NCBI GenBank assembly: GCA_026391835.1
Contig: JAPLDF010000071.1
Location: 1 to 64,000, forward strand
Direction: 5' to 3'
Origin: Bacteroidota bacterium
GTDB lineage: Bacteria > Bacteroidota > Bacteroidia > Bacteroidales > FEN-979
DNA length: 64,000 nucleotides
Of the stretch, positions 18,218 through 27,862 are shown piece by piece; position 1 is the first letter of the stretch; each line of letters begins with the position of its first letter. The notes under the pieces are model-generated. The model made no database searches, was not told the DNA's origin, and saw only the letters and a list, made by a program, of their open reading frames with translations. The translations under genes and the position numbers were made by a program.

Positions 18218-19972
18218 ATGAAGATATTTTCCTTCACGGCCCTGTTTCTGCTGGCATTTCAATTTCTGCTGTTCGCGCAGCAGCCTCCTTTTTCACAGGC
18301 GAATGTCACCCTCCCGCAGCTGGCATACAGCGCCTGTGCCTGGGGCGATTTTGACCATGACGGCGACCTCGACCTTGCCCTGACGGGTGCAGAGGGGAAT
18401 AACCCGCTCACAAAAATATTCCGTAACGACAACGGCGTTTTTACCGATATCCAGGCCAGCCTGCTGGCCTTGCACTTTGGTTCGGCGGAATGGGGTGATT
18501 ATGACAATGATGGCGACCTGGACCTGCTGGTCACCGGCATCGAAAGTCTTGGAAATCCCCACACCATTATTTTTAAAAACACAGGCGGAACATTTACCGA
18601 CTCCGGGATACTACTCCCTGGCGTCATGGACGGCCAGGCAACATGGGGTGACCTGGACAACGACGGTAACCTCGACATCCTGCTAGCAGGAAGTTCGATG
18701 GCCAGGATTTACCGGAACAATGGTAACGGGACTTTTACCGACATCAACGCTCCGCTTCCCAACGTCGAAACAGCCATGTGCTGCTGGAACGATTACAACA
18801 ACGACGGGCAGATGGATGTTCTTGTATGCGGTGACACAGGCGGAGGCATTGTTTCGGCACTTTTTAAAAACGACCATGGAATATTCACAGAGGTGACCAC
18901 CGGCCCCGAACCTTTTACCGGGCTCTATGGAGGGGAGGCAAAATGGGCTGATCTTGACAATGACGGCGACCAGGACCTGGTCATTGCCGGGATGGACCTC
19001 TATGTTGACGGTTATTTCCTCATTTACCGGAACGACGGCAACGGTCAATTTACAAAATTCGCAGAAAACTCTGCCAACCTGCTCAACCCGACGTTCGACC
19101 TTGGTGACTACGACGGGGATGGCCTGCCCGATATCGTGCTGATCGGTACAATTTCCGGCTGCGGAGGAAGTGCAATTACCATGCTCATGCAGAACCTGGG
19201 ATTTGTCAGTTTTTTAAATGTAAGTTCCCTGCTGCCCGGTTTTAAACTTGGTGACGCATCGTGGGGAGATTACAACAACGACGGTTACTCCGACCTGTTG
19301 TTTACCGGGCTGGATGCTTTTGAGTCTCCGAAAACTGCGCTATACCTCAACAACCTGGGCGACACCTCGGTTTTTGTTTCGAATACACCGCCAACAGTTC
19401 CCCAGGAACTGCATGCCACCATTGAACCCGGCAAGGCCATCCTGCACTGGGGCAGCGCCTCGGATGCCCAAACCCCAAAGGATGCCCTTTCATACAACAT
19501 CCGCATTGGAACGCTGCCCGATGCTTACGACATTTTTTCACCACTTGCATTGCTGTATACTGGTCAGCGGACAATCACAGCCCCGGGAAACGCGAGTGCC
19601 GACACAAACTGGATGATCTCGGGTATAGCTTCGGGGACTTACTATTTCAGTGTACAGGCTATTGACAATGGGTTCATGCCGGGCCCATTTTCAGCACCCT
19701 GTATGTTCAGCTTTGCACCCGTGGGAGTCGAACTGGTTCCGGCACAGGGTTTCGGCATATCACCAAATCCCTGTCGTGATGTCATGAAGATACATAATGG
19801 AGGGCAGGCAGGCCAGGATTTCAATGTCCGCATTAGTGACCGGGCAGGTCAGATGCGCTTTCAAGGTGTCAATCCCACGGAGGTGGATATTTCATCGTGG
19901 CCCAGCGGAATCTACTTCCTGCAAAAAACGGACAGTATGGAAACACTGTCCGTTAAATTTATTAAGAACTGA
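18218..19972 (+). CDS. VCBS/FG-GAP repeat protein with T9SS sorting domain
   Basis: This 584-residue secreted protein has a signal peptide ending LLFAQ-QPP. From about residue 40 to 375 it has seven FG-GAP/VCBS repeats, recognisable by calcium-binding DxDxDGxxD loops (for example DFDHDGDLDLALTG and DYDNDGDLDLLVTG), which should fold as an integrin-like beta-propeller. Residues of about 385-495 resemble a fibronectin III-like domain. The last 80 residues, beginning FGISPNPCRDVMKI, are a type A T9SS C-terminal sorting domain, so the protein is exported across the outer membrane and anchored at the surface. Its function is probably adhesion or binding. It follows dsbD by 7 bp. Confidence 0.88.
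   Translation: MKIFSFTALFLLAFQFLLFAQQPPFSQANVTLPQLAYSACAWGDFDHDGDLDLALTGAEGNNPLTKIFRNDNGVFTDIQASLLALHFGSAEWGDYDNDGDLDLLVTGIESLGNPHTIIFKNTGGTFTDSGILLPGVMDGQATWGDLDNDGNLDILLAGSSMARIYRNNGNGTFTDINAPLPNVETAMCCWNDYNNDGQMDVLVCGDTGGGIVSALFKNDHGIFTEVTTGPEPFTGLYGGEAKWADLDNDGDQDLVIAGMDLYVDGYFLIYRNDGNGQFTKFAENSANLLNPTFDLGDYDGDGLPDIVLIGTISGCGGSAITMLMQNLGFVSFLNVSSLLPGFKLGDASWGDYNNDGYSDLLFTGLDAFESPKTALYLNNLGDTSVFVSNTPPTVPQELHATIEPGKAILHWGSASDAQTPKDALSYNIRIGTLPDAYDIFSPLALLYTGQRTITAPGNASADTNWMISGIASGTYYFSVQAIDNGFMPGPFSAPCMFSFAPVGVELVPAQGFGISPNPCRDVMKIHNGGQAGQDFNVRISDRAGQMRFQGVNPTEVDISSWPSGIYFLQKTDSMETLSVKFIKN
19927..19954. terminator. Hairpin in the 3' coding end, possible terminator
   Basis: AACGGACAGT and ACTGTCCGTT are perfect 10-bp arms around an 8-base loop, flanked by A residues before and AT-rich sequence after. 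The hairpin lies inside the last codons of the T9SS sorting domain rather than after the stop. It may terminate transcription between the convergent genes, but the U run is weak. Confidence 0.4.
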
Positions 19973-20016
19973 TCCCCGTTGTCCAAATCAACAGGGATTG
20001 CTGCCTGACCATTTTA

Positions 20017-21393
20017 CTATTTCCTTTTCCACATCTCTGTAAAAAATTTGTAGAAATACGGGATTGTCTCAATCCCCTTATAGAAATTATCCAGCGGGTA
20101 GTTCTCATTTGGTGAATGGATGGCATCCGATTCAAGGCCGAATCCAAGCAATATGGTTTTTACTCCCAGGATCTCTTCGAATTGGGTAATGATGGGGATG
20201 CTCCCCCCGCTGCGCACCGGGATAGGCTTCTTACCAAGCACTGCCTCCACAGCTTTGCTGGCGGCCAAATACCCGATGGTATCGATGGGTGAAACGTATG
20301 CCTGTCCCCCGTGCAACGACAGCACCTTCACTTTCATCGATTTGGGTGCAACAGACATGAAATGCTTCTCAAAGAGCTCACCGATTTTAACAAAGTCCTG
20401 GTTTGGTACAAGCCTCATGGAAATTTTCGCATACGCTTTCGACGGCAGCACGGTCTTGGTTCCTTCGGCCGTATACCCGCCCCAGATGCCGTTCACATCC
20501 AGCGCCGGCCGGATACCGGTGCGTTCCTTGGTGGTATAACCTGCTTCGCCATAGAGTTCATCCACGTCGAGGCTCTTCATGTAATTTTCTTCGTCAAACG
20601 GTGCCTTGGCCATCTCATCGCGCTCCTGGCGCGTGATTTCGATCACATCATCATAAAATCCCGGGATGGCGATATGGCCGTTTTCATCTGTGAGGGATGC
20701 GATCATTTTTGCAAGAGCGTTGATCGGATTCGCCACAGCACCGCCAAAAATCCCTGAATGAAGGTCAACATTCGGGCCTGTCAGTTCAACCTGCATATAG
20801 GCGAGTCCGCGTAAACCAACTGTGATGGATGGGGTATCGAGGGCGATCATACCCGTATCGGATACCAAAATGATATCCGACTTCAGCATCTCCCGATGCT
20901 GTGTGCAGAAGGGAGCGATGTTCATCGAACCAACCTCCTCCTCCCCCTCGATCATGAATTTCACGTTGCACGGCAGCGTATGTGTGCGGACCATCAGCTC
21001 AAAAGCCTTTGCATGCATAAAGGCCTGACCTTTGTCATCATCGGCACCGCGGGCAAATATCTTACCTTCTCTTACTTCAGGCTTGAAAGGCTGGGATATC
21101 CATAGTTCAACCGGATCAACAGGCATGACGTCATAATGGCCGTAAACAAGGATGGTAGGCAATGCCGGGTCAATGATTTTCTCGCCGTAAACGATCGGGT
21201 TCCCGTTGGTGGAAAAAAGTTCACTTTTATCGCAGCCGGCCTCCCTTAGCGATTTTCGCCAGTATTCGGCAGCTTTGATCATATCTTCTTTGTGCTCCGC
21301 CACCGAACTCACCGACGGAATGCGGATCAATCCAAAAAGTTCCTGTAAGAACCGGTCTTTGTGCTCTTCGATGTACTGCTTAACGTGCTCCAT
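20017..21393 (-). CDS. M20 family dipeptidase
   Basis: From the ATG at 21393 the product is 458 residues. The frame is open further upstream to 21459, but a perfect -7 element at 21418-21425 lies inside that extension, so the shorter start is preferred. Metal-binding signatures of the M20 dipeptidase/carnosinase branch are present: VYGHYDVMPVDP, ARGADDDKGQ and EGEEEVGS (general base Glu followed by a metal-ligand Glu). The central dimerisation domain includes GPNVDLHSGIFGG. It is a cytosolic two-zinc aminoacyl-peptidase that hydrolyses dipeptides. Its 3' end is 44 bp from the convergent VCBS gene. Confidence 0.92.
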   Translation of the reverse strand: MEHVKQYIEEHKDRFLQELFGLIRIPSVSSVAEHKEDMIKAAEYWRKSLREAGCDKSELFSTNGNPIVYGEKIIDPALPTILVYGHYDVMPVDPVELWISQPFKPEVREGKIFARGADDDKGQAFMHAKAFELMVRTHTLPCNVKFMIEGEEEVGSMNIAPFCTQHREMLKSDIILVSDTGMIALDTPSITVGLRGLAYMQVELTGPNVDLHSGIFGGAVANPINALAKMIASLTDENGHIAIPGFYDDVIEITRQERDEMAKAPFDEENYMKSLDVDELYGEAGYTTKERTGIRPALDVNGIWGGYTAEGTKTVLPSKAYAKISMRLVPNQDFVKIGELFEKHFMSVAPKSMKVKVLSLHGGQAYVSPIDTIGYLAASKAVEAVLGKKPIPVRSGGSIPIITQFEEILGVKTILLGFGLESDAIHSPNENYPLDNFYKGIETIPYFYKFFTEMWKRK

Positions 21394-21417
21394 ATTCTTT
21401 ATCTGTATTTCCGGCTG

Positions 21418-21425
21418 CAAAGATA
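21418..21425 (-). promoter_or_regulatory. Promoter -7 element for the M20 dipeptidase gene
   Basis: Minus-strand TATCTTTG is a perfect -7 match 24 bp upstream of the ATG at 21393, and it decides between the possible starts. Confidence 0.65.
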
Positions 21426-21455
21426 AGGTTTTTCGCAGTTTAAACCGGATACAGA

Positions 21456-23504
21456 TCACTCAAGGATCATCTTAATAACGACAGGCGGCTCATCTTTCTT
21501 ACAGCTCACTTTCAGGATATAGATGCCGGGGGAGAGCGTTGCCCGGTCAAAACGATATATATCCGGTTGAAACGAATCCTTAAAAACCAATCGTCCTGTA
21601 AAATCGTACAAAGCCAATTGCTTTACCTGGTTTTTCGCAAGTCCCGAAAAACCCAGGGTTGCGGATGTTTGTACAGGGTTCGGAGACAAGCTAATCCTCA
21701 CCGGGCTGTTGGTTCCAACCCCTTCTGATTTGCCGCGTTGGACAACCACGATTTCGCGATTCCCGGCAGGGCTTTCGAGCACAAACGGCCAACTTCGTGA
21801 CACTGTGCCAAGGTTCTGATCTTCGGAGTGGAACCGGATGATGCCATTTCCACCTCCTGAAACATTGCTCCAGTTCAGCCAGGCCGGATAACCCGGTTCT
21901 GGTGACATCAGGTTCCAGCTTGTGTTCGAATGGATGAAAAGTGTATCCCAATTGTCGTATTCCCAGCCAAGAACCAGGGTGTCAGGATTGGATGATATTG
22001 TAACCACCGGGTTTGGCAACTGGGAAATAATTACAGTTTTATTCCCGCCGGAACAGGCAATGTAGAGCATGCAATTGTTTGCATAATAATTGGTGTCTTC
22101 CGTACTTGCAACCACCGTCACGGTTGCACCACCGTTGCCGCTTGCAGGCGCAAAGCCAAACCTTGTATCGCCGTATGCGTTTGTGATTGTCCAGCTTTTG
22201 TTTGAACTGATGTCAAATGTTCCTGAACTTCCGGCAAGGTAATCCAGGAACAGGGTATCTGTACTGACAGTTAAAAAGGGCGCCATTACAGAACAATTCG
22301 CGGCAACTGGGCTTCCCCATGTTTCATTACCCTTTTGGTAATAGACCATGTCCTCGTTGTCGTACCTGACCAGGTCGATATACCTCCAGCAATTTTTGAA
22401 ATGCACCTGGCCGAGGCCTTTTGTATATTCCCGGTCATCTTTGATATACATGTTGAAATAGGGGTTCACTCCCCAGCAGCAGTTGTAATAATTGCCGGAA
22501 TAGCCATATGCCGGCCGGCCCGGCACCCGGTGCTGAAGCGTGGAAAAATACCGGTAATCGGAATGGATAAACTGTTCGGGCAGCCAGTCGACAGAGGATC
22601 CTGACAGGGAAGAACTGTAGGGATACGACTGCGTGGTGGTATCATGTGAATAGGAAGTGGAAGGGCCGAGAATCGGGTTGAAGTCTGTTTCCTCCTTGCA
22701 GTATTCAAAGGTATAGGTAACGTTATCCTGCGCGGCACTTACCTGCTTTGTGAGTACCTTCCTGATGATTTTATAATCCTTTGTTGCCGGGTGGTTGCCC
22801 CATAGATAGTTCGTATGACCTACAACATGAAATTCATCCCCCACTTCAAAGTCATATAAATCGTGCCAGGTCATTCCATGGAAACCGACCGGCGGATCAT
22901 TTTTACCTTCGATCTTATACACAGCCGTTGTGTCGGGAAAATGATACAGATCAAAAACCTTTGTGAATCCATACAGCCGGCTTACCTGGATACTGGAGTC
23001 ATTATAATAGTTTGAAATGTTCACCCCGTTGGAATCCCGGGCCTGTAAAGTGATCTCCTTCACCATGTCGGTTGTGCCGGGGAGCGGCATCATTTGAATG
23101 GAGGTACAGGTAGCCTGGATCCGGCCTTTCAAAGGGAGGTCGCAGAACTTCCAGGAATCGTTCAGGGCTGCTCCGCTGTTAAGAAACATCGTATCGCCCG
23201 CAGCATTGAAAAACCAGAACCAGCCGTTGCTCTTTTTGATCACCGTTCGGCCAAATATGCCCCCGACAGTATCAAGCGGCAGGTTAGTGGCATACTGCCT
23301 GATGGTATTGGAAACAAGGAACAGGGTATCCCCGTTTCCAAGGGATGTTTTTGTTTCAGCCCTTATCCCCGAAAGGAATCCGGGTTCATTCGATGTGCCG
23401 GAATAAAATGCCGTACCGTTTGTGATAATGTTCCGGTAATCCTGGGCTGAAAGGACCATGCCTGTCAACACGAGAATCAATGTAAAAACCTGAAATTTTT
23501 TCAT
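21456..23504 (-). CDS. Secreted T9SS protein with BACON domains
   Basis: This 682-residue protein begins with a signal peptide ending MVLSAQ-DYR. The N-terminal 400 residues are aromatic- and Asn-rich and not recognised. Residues of about 410-500 and 505-590 look like two BACON-type beta-sandwiches, marked by 'SS(N/D)..W....' segments (ISSNKSWTI, IHSNTSWNL) and the ending TVVAS..N....NCMLYIACSGGNKTVIISQ. BACON domains are linked to carbohydrate or mucin binding. The last 75 residues (ISLSPNPVQTSATLGFS to the end) are a T9SS type A sorting domain. Likely surface-exposed. Confidence 0.82.
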   Translation of the reverse strand: MKKFQVFTLILVLTGMVLSAQDYRNIITNGTAFYSGTSNEPGFLSGIRAETKTSLGNGDTLFLVSNTIRQYATNLPLDTVGGIFGRTVIKKSNGWFWFFNAAGDTMFLNSGAALNDSWKFCDLPLKGRIQATCTSIQMMPLPGTTDMVKEITLQARDSNGVNISNYYNDSSIQVSRLYGFTKVFDLYHFPDTTAVYKIEGKNDPPVGFHGMTWHDLYDFEVGDEFHVVGHTNYLWGNHPATKDYKIIRKVLTKQVSAAQDNVTYTFEYCKEETDFNPILGPSTSYSHDTTTQSYPYSSSLSGSSVDWLPEQFIHSDYRYFSTLQHRVPGRPAYGYSGNYYNCCWGVNPYFNMYIKDDREYTKGLGQVHFKNCWRYIDLVRYDNEDMVYYQKGNETWGSPVAANCSVMAPFLTVSTDTLFLDYLAGSSGTFDISSNKSWTITNAYGDTRFGFAPASGNGGATVTVVASTEDTNYYANNCMLYIACSGGNKTVIISQLPNPVVTISSNPDTLVLGWEYDNWDTLFIHSNTSWNLMSPEPGYPAWLNWSNVSGGGNGIIRFHSEDQNLGTVSRSWPFVLESPAGNREIVVVQRGKSEGVGTNSPVRISLSPNPVQTSATLGFSGLAKNQVKQLALYDFTGRLVFKDSFQPDIYRFDRATLSPGIYILKVSCKKDEPPVVIKMILE

Positions 23505-23640
23505 AAATACAGATTTGGAACTATTATAAATTTCATTTACGATGTTTTGGACATTAAAGATAAGTCAATTATTTTTTTTTCAGGCATTTTTTTACACAAT
23601 TTACGGCGCCACCTGAAGTTTTGATTAATGCAATTATCTG

Positions 23641-23648
23641 TATATTTG
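23641..23648 (+). promoter_or_regulatory. Promoter of sucA
   Basis: TATATTTG is a perfect -7 match, with TTTG at 23620-23623 as the -33 element and a 17-bp spacer. The ATG of sucA is 25 bp downstream. Confidence 0.7.
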
Positions 23649-23672
23649 ACACGCAATTGATACGTACGTAAG

Positions 23673-26468
23673 ATGGATAAATTCAATTATTTGAATCAAC
23701 CGGACAATTCGGTAATCGACGGGTTGTACGAACAATATAAACAGGATCCGGGCTCTGTGGATGAGAGCTGGCGAAAGTTTTTTGAGGGGTTTGAATTTTG
23801 CCAGACCAATTTCAGGGCCGACCAGGGCAATGCATATGTGGTACCGAATGAATTTAAGGTGATCAACCTGATCAACGGGTACCGTTCGAGGGGCCATCTT
23901 TTTACAAAGACAAACCCTGTAAGGACCCGCCGGAAATATTCGCCGACACTGGACATTGAAAATTTCGGTCTCAAGGCGGAAGACCTCGATAAAACATTCC
24001 AGGCAGGAAAAGAACTCGGCCTCGGAAATGCAAAACTATCTGCGATCGTCACCCATTTGCAGAAAACCTATTGCCAGTCGGTCGGCGTGGAATACCACTA
24101 TATCCGCCGGCCCGAGGTGGTCGAATGGTTCAGGGAAAAGATGGAGCCCCGTCTCAACATGCCCGACTTTACCATCGATGATAAAACAATCATTCTCAGG
24201 AAACTGGCTGAAGGCGTGCTGTTTGAGAAATTCATCCATAAAAAATTTCCGGGGCAGAAAAGTTTCTCCCTTGAAGGGGTTGAATCCCTGATTCCCGCGC
24301 TGGAAGCAGTGATACAAAAAGGGGCCGATCTTGGCATTGCCGAATTTGTGCTTGGGATGGCACACCGTGGGCGGCTGAATGTGCTTGGGAACATCATGCA
24401 CAAACCATTCACCCAGATTTTCTCTGAATTCGAAGGCAAAGAGTATGCGGATGATGACCTGCTTGGTGATGTAAAATACCATCTTGGATATTCGAACGAG
24501 ATCATCGTAAACAACGGGAGCAAGGTACACCTGACCCTGGCACCGAATCCTTCGCATCTCGAAACCGTGGACGCCGTGGTTGAAGGCATTTCCCGGGCCA
24601 AGATCGACCACTCCCATGGCGGCGACAACGACCAGGTCGCAGCAATCCTCATTCATGGCGATGCCTCCATTTCGGGGCAGGGCATCATCTACGAACTCAT
24701 CCAGATGGCCGATCTTGACGGTTATAAAACGGGGGGCACCATTCACCTCGTGGTGAACAACCAGATCGGTTTTACCACCAATTACCTAGACGGCCGGTCG
24801 AGTGTTTACTGCACCGATGTGGCAAAGACCATCCAGTCGCCTATTTTTCATGTGAATGCCGACGATGTTGAGGCGGTGGTTTACACGGTGAGGCTGGCTA
24901 TGGAATTCAGGGCGAAATTTCACAAGGATATTTTCATCGACCTCCTCGGATACAGGAAATACGGCCACAACGAGAGCGATGAACCGCGTTTTACCCAGCC
25001 GGTCCTTTACAAGATCATTGAACAACACCCGGATCCCCTTGAAATCTACCTGAAGAAACTGGAGGAGGAAAACACGCTTCCCTCCATTGATCTGCCCGGG
25101 ATAAAAAACAGCATCAACGCCATGCTTGAAGAGGGGTTTGAAGGTGCAAAGACGATCATTAAAGGAGATATCGATCCCTTCCTCGGCGAACAGTGGGATG
25201 GCTTGCGAAAAGCCACTCCTGCCGATTTCAGGCACTCCCCCGTAACAGCGATTTCAGAAGCAACTTTATTCGAAATCGGTCAAAAACTCACTGCATTGCC
25301 CGACGGGAAGACCTTTTTCCGCAAGATCATCAAGATGCAGGAGGACCGGAAAGCCATGCTCGTGGCCGGTAAACTCGACTGGGCTATGGGGGAACTGATC
25401 GCCTACGGGTCTTTACTGGCCGAAGGGCACCCGGTGCGCCTCAGCGGCCAGGATTGCCAGCGGGGAACCTTCAGCCATCGCCATGCAGTGCTTACAGTCG
25501 AAGATTCAGAGGAAAAATTCACCCCGCTTGAACACATATCCCCGAACCAGGGAAAAGTCAGTATCATCAATTCACTGTTATCCGAGTATGGCGTGCTTGG
25601 TTTTGAATATGGCTATGCATTTGCAACCCCCAACGCCCTCACCATCTGGGAAGCGCAGTTTGGCGATTTCAACAATGGGGCGCAAATTGTCATAGACCAG
25701 TACATCAGCAGTGCAGAAGATAAATGGAAGGTGATGAACGGCGCGGTGCTGCTGCTCCCGCACGGGTATGAAGGCCAGGGGCCGGAACACTCCTCCGCCA
25801 GGATAGAACGGTTCCTTTCACTCTGCGGCCATCACAACATGCAGATTGTGAACTGCACCACGCCTGCGAACTTCTTTCATGTATTGCGCCGCCAGTTGTA
25901 CCGGCCTTTCCGCAAGCCGCTGGTTGTATTTACGCCCAAGAGTTTATTGAGGCACCCCCGTTGCGTTTCAACCATCGAAGACTTTACCACCGGCGGATTC
26001 CGTGAGGTCATCGACGATGCCACGGCTGATCCGGCAAAGATCCGGCGGGTGGTCCTTTGTTCAGGAAAAGTTTATTATGACATCCTCGAAGAGAAGGAGA
26101 AGCAGCAAAAAGATGATGTGGCACTCATCAGGCTTGAACAGCTTTACCCGCTGCCCCTGAAACAGCTGCAGGCCGTATTCGCCCGCTATGCACATGCAAA
26201 ACATTTTGAATGGGTGCAGGAAGAGCCGGTGAACATGGGCGCCTGGAAGTTTATTTCGCAGAACATGGTCTTCGAACCACATTCCGCCATGCCGGTCCTG
26301 CATCACACGGCCCGTCCCGCCAGTGGCAGCCCCGCAACAGGATCGTCGCGGCTGCATAAGATCCAGCAGAAGCTCATCGTTGAGAAAGCGCTTGGAAAAT
26401 GCACCTGCGAACATGCAAACGGCTCATGCAGACTCCATTGCGCCGAACACGAATTTCAAATTGTATAA
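23673..26468 (+). CDS. sucA: 2-oxoglutarate dehydrogenase E1 component
   Basis: This 931-residue thiamine-diphosphate enzyme of the TCA cycle decarboxylates 2-oxoglutarate and succinylates the lipoyl arm of SucB. The N-terminal segment YLNQPDNSVIDGLYEQYKQDP is the E1o-specific helix. Later landmarks are GMAHRGRLNVL, the thiamine diphosphate region GDASISGQGIIYE...NNQIGFTT, DIFIDLLGYRKYGHNESDEP, the SGQDCQRGTFSHRHA segment, and the C-terminal LPHGYEGQGPEHSSARIERFL. Length is normal. The C-terminal tail has an extra Cys/His-rich end (KCTCEHANGSCRLHCAEH), which is unusual for the family. sucB follows after 146 bp with its own promoter. Confidence 0.96.
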   Translation: MDKFNYLNQPDNSVIDGLYEQYKQDPGSVDESWRKFFEGFEFCQTNFRADQGNAYVVPNEFKVINLINGYRSRGHLFTKTNPVRTRRKYSPTLDIENFGLKAEDLDKTFQAGKELGLGNAKLSAIVTHLQKTYCQSVGVEYHYIRRPEVVEWFREKMEPRLNMPDFTIDDKTIILRKLAEGVLFEKFIHKKFPGQKSFSLEGVESLIPALEAVIQKGADLGIAEFVLGMAHRGRLNVLGNIMHKPFTQIFSEFEGKEYADDDLLGDVKYHLGYSNEIIVNNGSKVHLTLAPNPSHLETVDAVVEGISRAKIDHSHGGDNDQVAAILIHGDASISGQGIIYELIQMADLDGYKTGGTIHLVVNNQIGFTTNYLDGRSSVYCTDVAKTIQSPIFHVNADDVEAVVYTVRLAMEFRAKFHKDIFIDLLGYRKYGHNESDEPRFTQPVLYKIIEQHPDPLEIYLKKLEEENTLPSIDLPGIKNSINAMLEEGFEGAKTIIKGDIDPFLGEQWDGLRKATPADFRHSPVTAISEATLFEIGQKLTALPDGKTFFRKIIKMQEDRKAMLVAGKLDWAMGELIAYGSLLAEGHPVRLSGQDCQRGTFSHRHAVLTVEDSEEKFTPLEHISPNQGKVSIINSLLSEYGVLGFEYGYAFATPNALTIWEAQFGDFNNGAQIVIDQYISSAEDKWKVMNGAVLLLPHGYEGQGPEHSSARIERFLSLCGHHNMQIVNCTTPANFFHVLRRQLYRPFRKPLVVFTPKSLLRHPRCVSTIEDFTTGGFREVIDDATADPAKIRRVVLCSGKVYYDILEEKEKQQKDDVALIRLEQLYPLPLKQLQAVFARYAHAKHFEWVQEEPVNMGAWKFISQNMVFEPHSAMPVLHHTARPASGSPATGSSRLHKIQQKLIVEKALGKCTCEHANGSCRLHCAEHEFQIV

Positions 26469-26493
26469 CCATGGGTTTTTAACACATTCGTTG

Positions 26494-26501
26494 TAATTTT
26501 G
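26494..26501 (+). promoter_or_regulatory. Promoter -7 element for sucB
   Basis: TAATTTTG is a perfect -7 match 113 bp upstream of sucB. It suggests sucB can be transcribed apart from sucA; the resulting leader contains the 7-bp repeat array at 26530-26571. Confidence 0.5.
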
Positions 26502-26529
26502 CAGCAGATAACCATTCAACAAGAAACCT

Positions 26530-26571
26530 GTCACTTGTCATTTGTCACTTGTCATTTGTCACTTGTCACTT
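26530..26571. repeat. Heptamer tandem repeat, 6 copies of GTCAYTT
   Basis: Six uninterrupted 7-bp units alternate GTCACTT and GTCATTT, ending with two GTCACTT copies. They lie in the 146-bp spacer between sucA and sucB. They belong with the other 7-bp-period arrays in this window, each of which has a different word. Confidence 0.9.
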
Positions 26572-26614
26572 ATAATTGTAAACCCCTTTCAATTTTTCAC
26601 AAAGAACAAAGCCC

Positions 26615-27853
26615 ATGGCGATAGAGATAAAAGTTCCAAGTCCCGGTGAATCCATTACCCAGGTACAAGTGGCGAAATGGCTGGTATCCGACGGCGAAAT
26701 GGTTGAAAAAGACCAGGAGGTCGTTGAGATCGATTCAGACAAGGCCTCGTTCCCGGTTACCACGCCAGAAGACGGGGTGATCAAGCTCATGGCCGCCGAA
26801 GGAGAGACTGTGGCGGTTGGAGCGGTAATTGCGACAATAACGGCGCAGAGCGGACAATCCCCAAAATCCAAAATCGAAAATCCAAAATCGAAAATTGAAC
26901 AAGCTGTACCTTCACAGGTTCAAGCCCCTCCTCCTCCCCCGTCAGCCGGTTCACCTGTTAACCTGCACGCTTCGCCCCTGGCCCGCAAAATCATCGAGGA
27001 AAAACATGTGAATTCAGCCGACCTTACAAACGCATTCCCGGGGAAAAAGATCACCCGCAAGGATATCGAGTCATTCATCAACCGTAAAAAAGAGGGATCT
27101 GCGGCAGTGGCCTTTACAGGAACGAGGGAGGAAGACCGTAAAAAAATGACCACCCTGCGTCTGAAACTTGCAGAGCGGCTCGTGATGGTAAAGAACCAGA
27201 CAGCCATGCTGACCACCTTCAACGAGATCAACATGCAGGCGGCCCTGAAAATCAAGGAAAAATACAGCGAATCCTTTAAAGAGCGCTATGGCGTCGGGTT
27301 CGGTCTCATGTCAATTTTCACAAAAGCTGTTACCATTGCACTGAAGGAGTTTCCGCAGGTCAATTCAATGCTCGATGGAGAGGAGCTGGTAACCCCGCGC
27401 TACGTTGACATCGGCATTGCCGTGAGTGCTCCAAAAGGCCTGGTGGTGCCGGTTTTACGCAACGCCGAGATGATGAGCATCGCTGAAATTGAGTTAAAGA
27501 TCAAGGAGCTCGCCGGGAAGGCCCGCGACAGTAAAATTTCCATCGACGACATGAAGGGCGGTACATTCACAATTACCAACGGCGGTGTTTTCGGTTCCAT
27601 GATGTCCACGCCCATCCTGAATCCGCCGCAAAGCGCCATCCTTGGGATGCATAAAATCCAGGAAAGACCTATTGCAGTGAACGGGCAGGTGGTTATTGCC
27701 CCCATGATGTATGTAGCCTTATCCTACGACCACCGCGTGATCGACGGACGGGAATCGGTAAGTTTCCTGGTGAAAGTCAAGGAACTGGTTGAAGATCCTG
27801 CAAAAATGCTGACGGAAGGGCTGGATCCGGTTAAGTTGCTGCTTGATTTGTAA
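26615..27853 (+). CDS. sucB: Dihydrolipoyllysine-residue succinyltransferase (2-oxoglutarate dehydrogenase E2)
   Basis: This 412-residue protein has three parts. The N-terminal lipoyl domain has DSDKAS with lipoyl Lys43. The peripheral subunit-binding domain spans about 113-155 ([14 protein letters not shown]...[10 protein letters not shown]). The C-terminal acyltransferase core has the catalytic His373/Asp377 motif DHRVIDG. It transfers succinyl from the E1-charged lipoyl arm to CoA and forms the core of the complex. The flexible linker after the lipoyl domain contains a duplicated [14 protein letters not shown] unit (83-96) encoded by the 7-bp repeat at 26863-26897. No E3 gene is in the window. 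Confidence 0.95.
   Translation: MAIEIKVPSPGESITQVQVAKWLVSDGEMVEKDQEVVEIDSDKASFPVTTPEDGVIKLMAAEGETVAVGAVIATITAQSGQSPKSKIENPKSKIEQAVPSQVQAPPPPPSAGSPVNLHASPLARKIIEEKHVNSADLTNAFPGKKITRKDIESFINRKKEGSAAVAFTGTREEDRKKMTTLRLKLAERLVMVKNQTAMLTTFNEINMQAALKIKEKYSESFKERYGVGFGLMSIFTKAVTIALKEFPQVNSMLDGEELVTPRYVDIGIAVSAPKGLVVPVLRNAEMMSIAEIELKIKELAGKARDSKISIDDMKGGTFTITNGGVFGSMMSTPILNPPQSAILGMHKIQERPIAVNGQVVIAPMMYVALSYDHRVIDGRESVSFLVKVKELVEDPAKMLTEGLDPVKLLLDL
26863..26897 (+). repeat. In-frame heptamer repeat in the sucB linker, 5 copies of AAAATCS
   Basis: Five contiguous 7-bp units (AAAATCC, AAAATCG, AAAATCC, AAAATCG, AAAATTG) lie inside the coding sequence. Three units equal 21 bases, so the repeat reads as a seven-residue peptide unit, PKSKIEN then PKSKIEQ, in the flexible linker of SucB. 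Confidence 0.88.
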
Positions 27854-27862
27854 AAAACGGCC

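Noticed and set aside
24036-24746. 236-codon minus-strand ORF within sucA
   Set aside because: Shadow of sucA codon usage; sucA motifs are intact across it.
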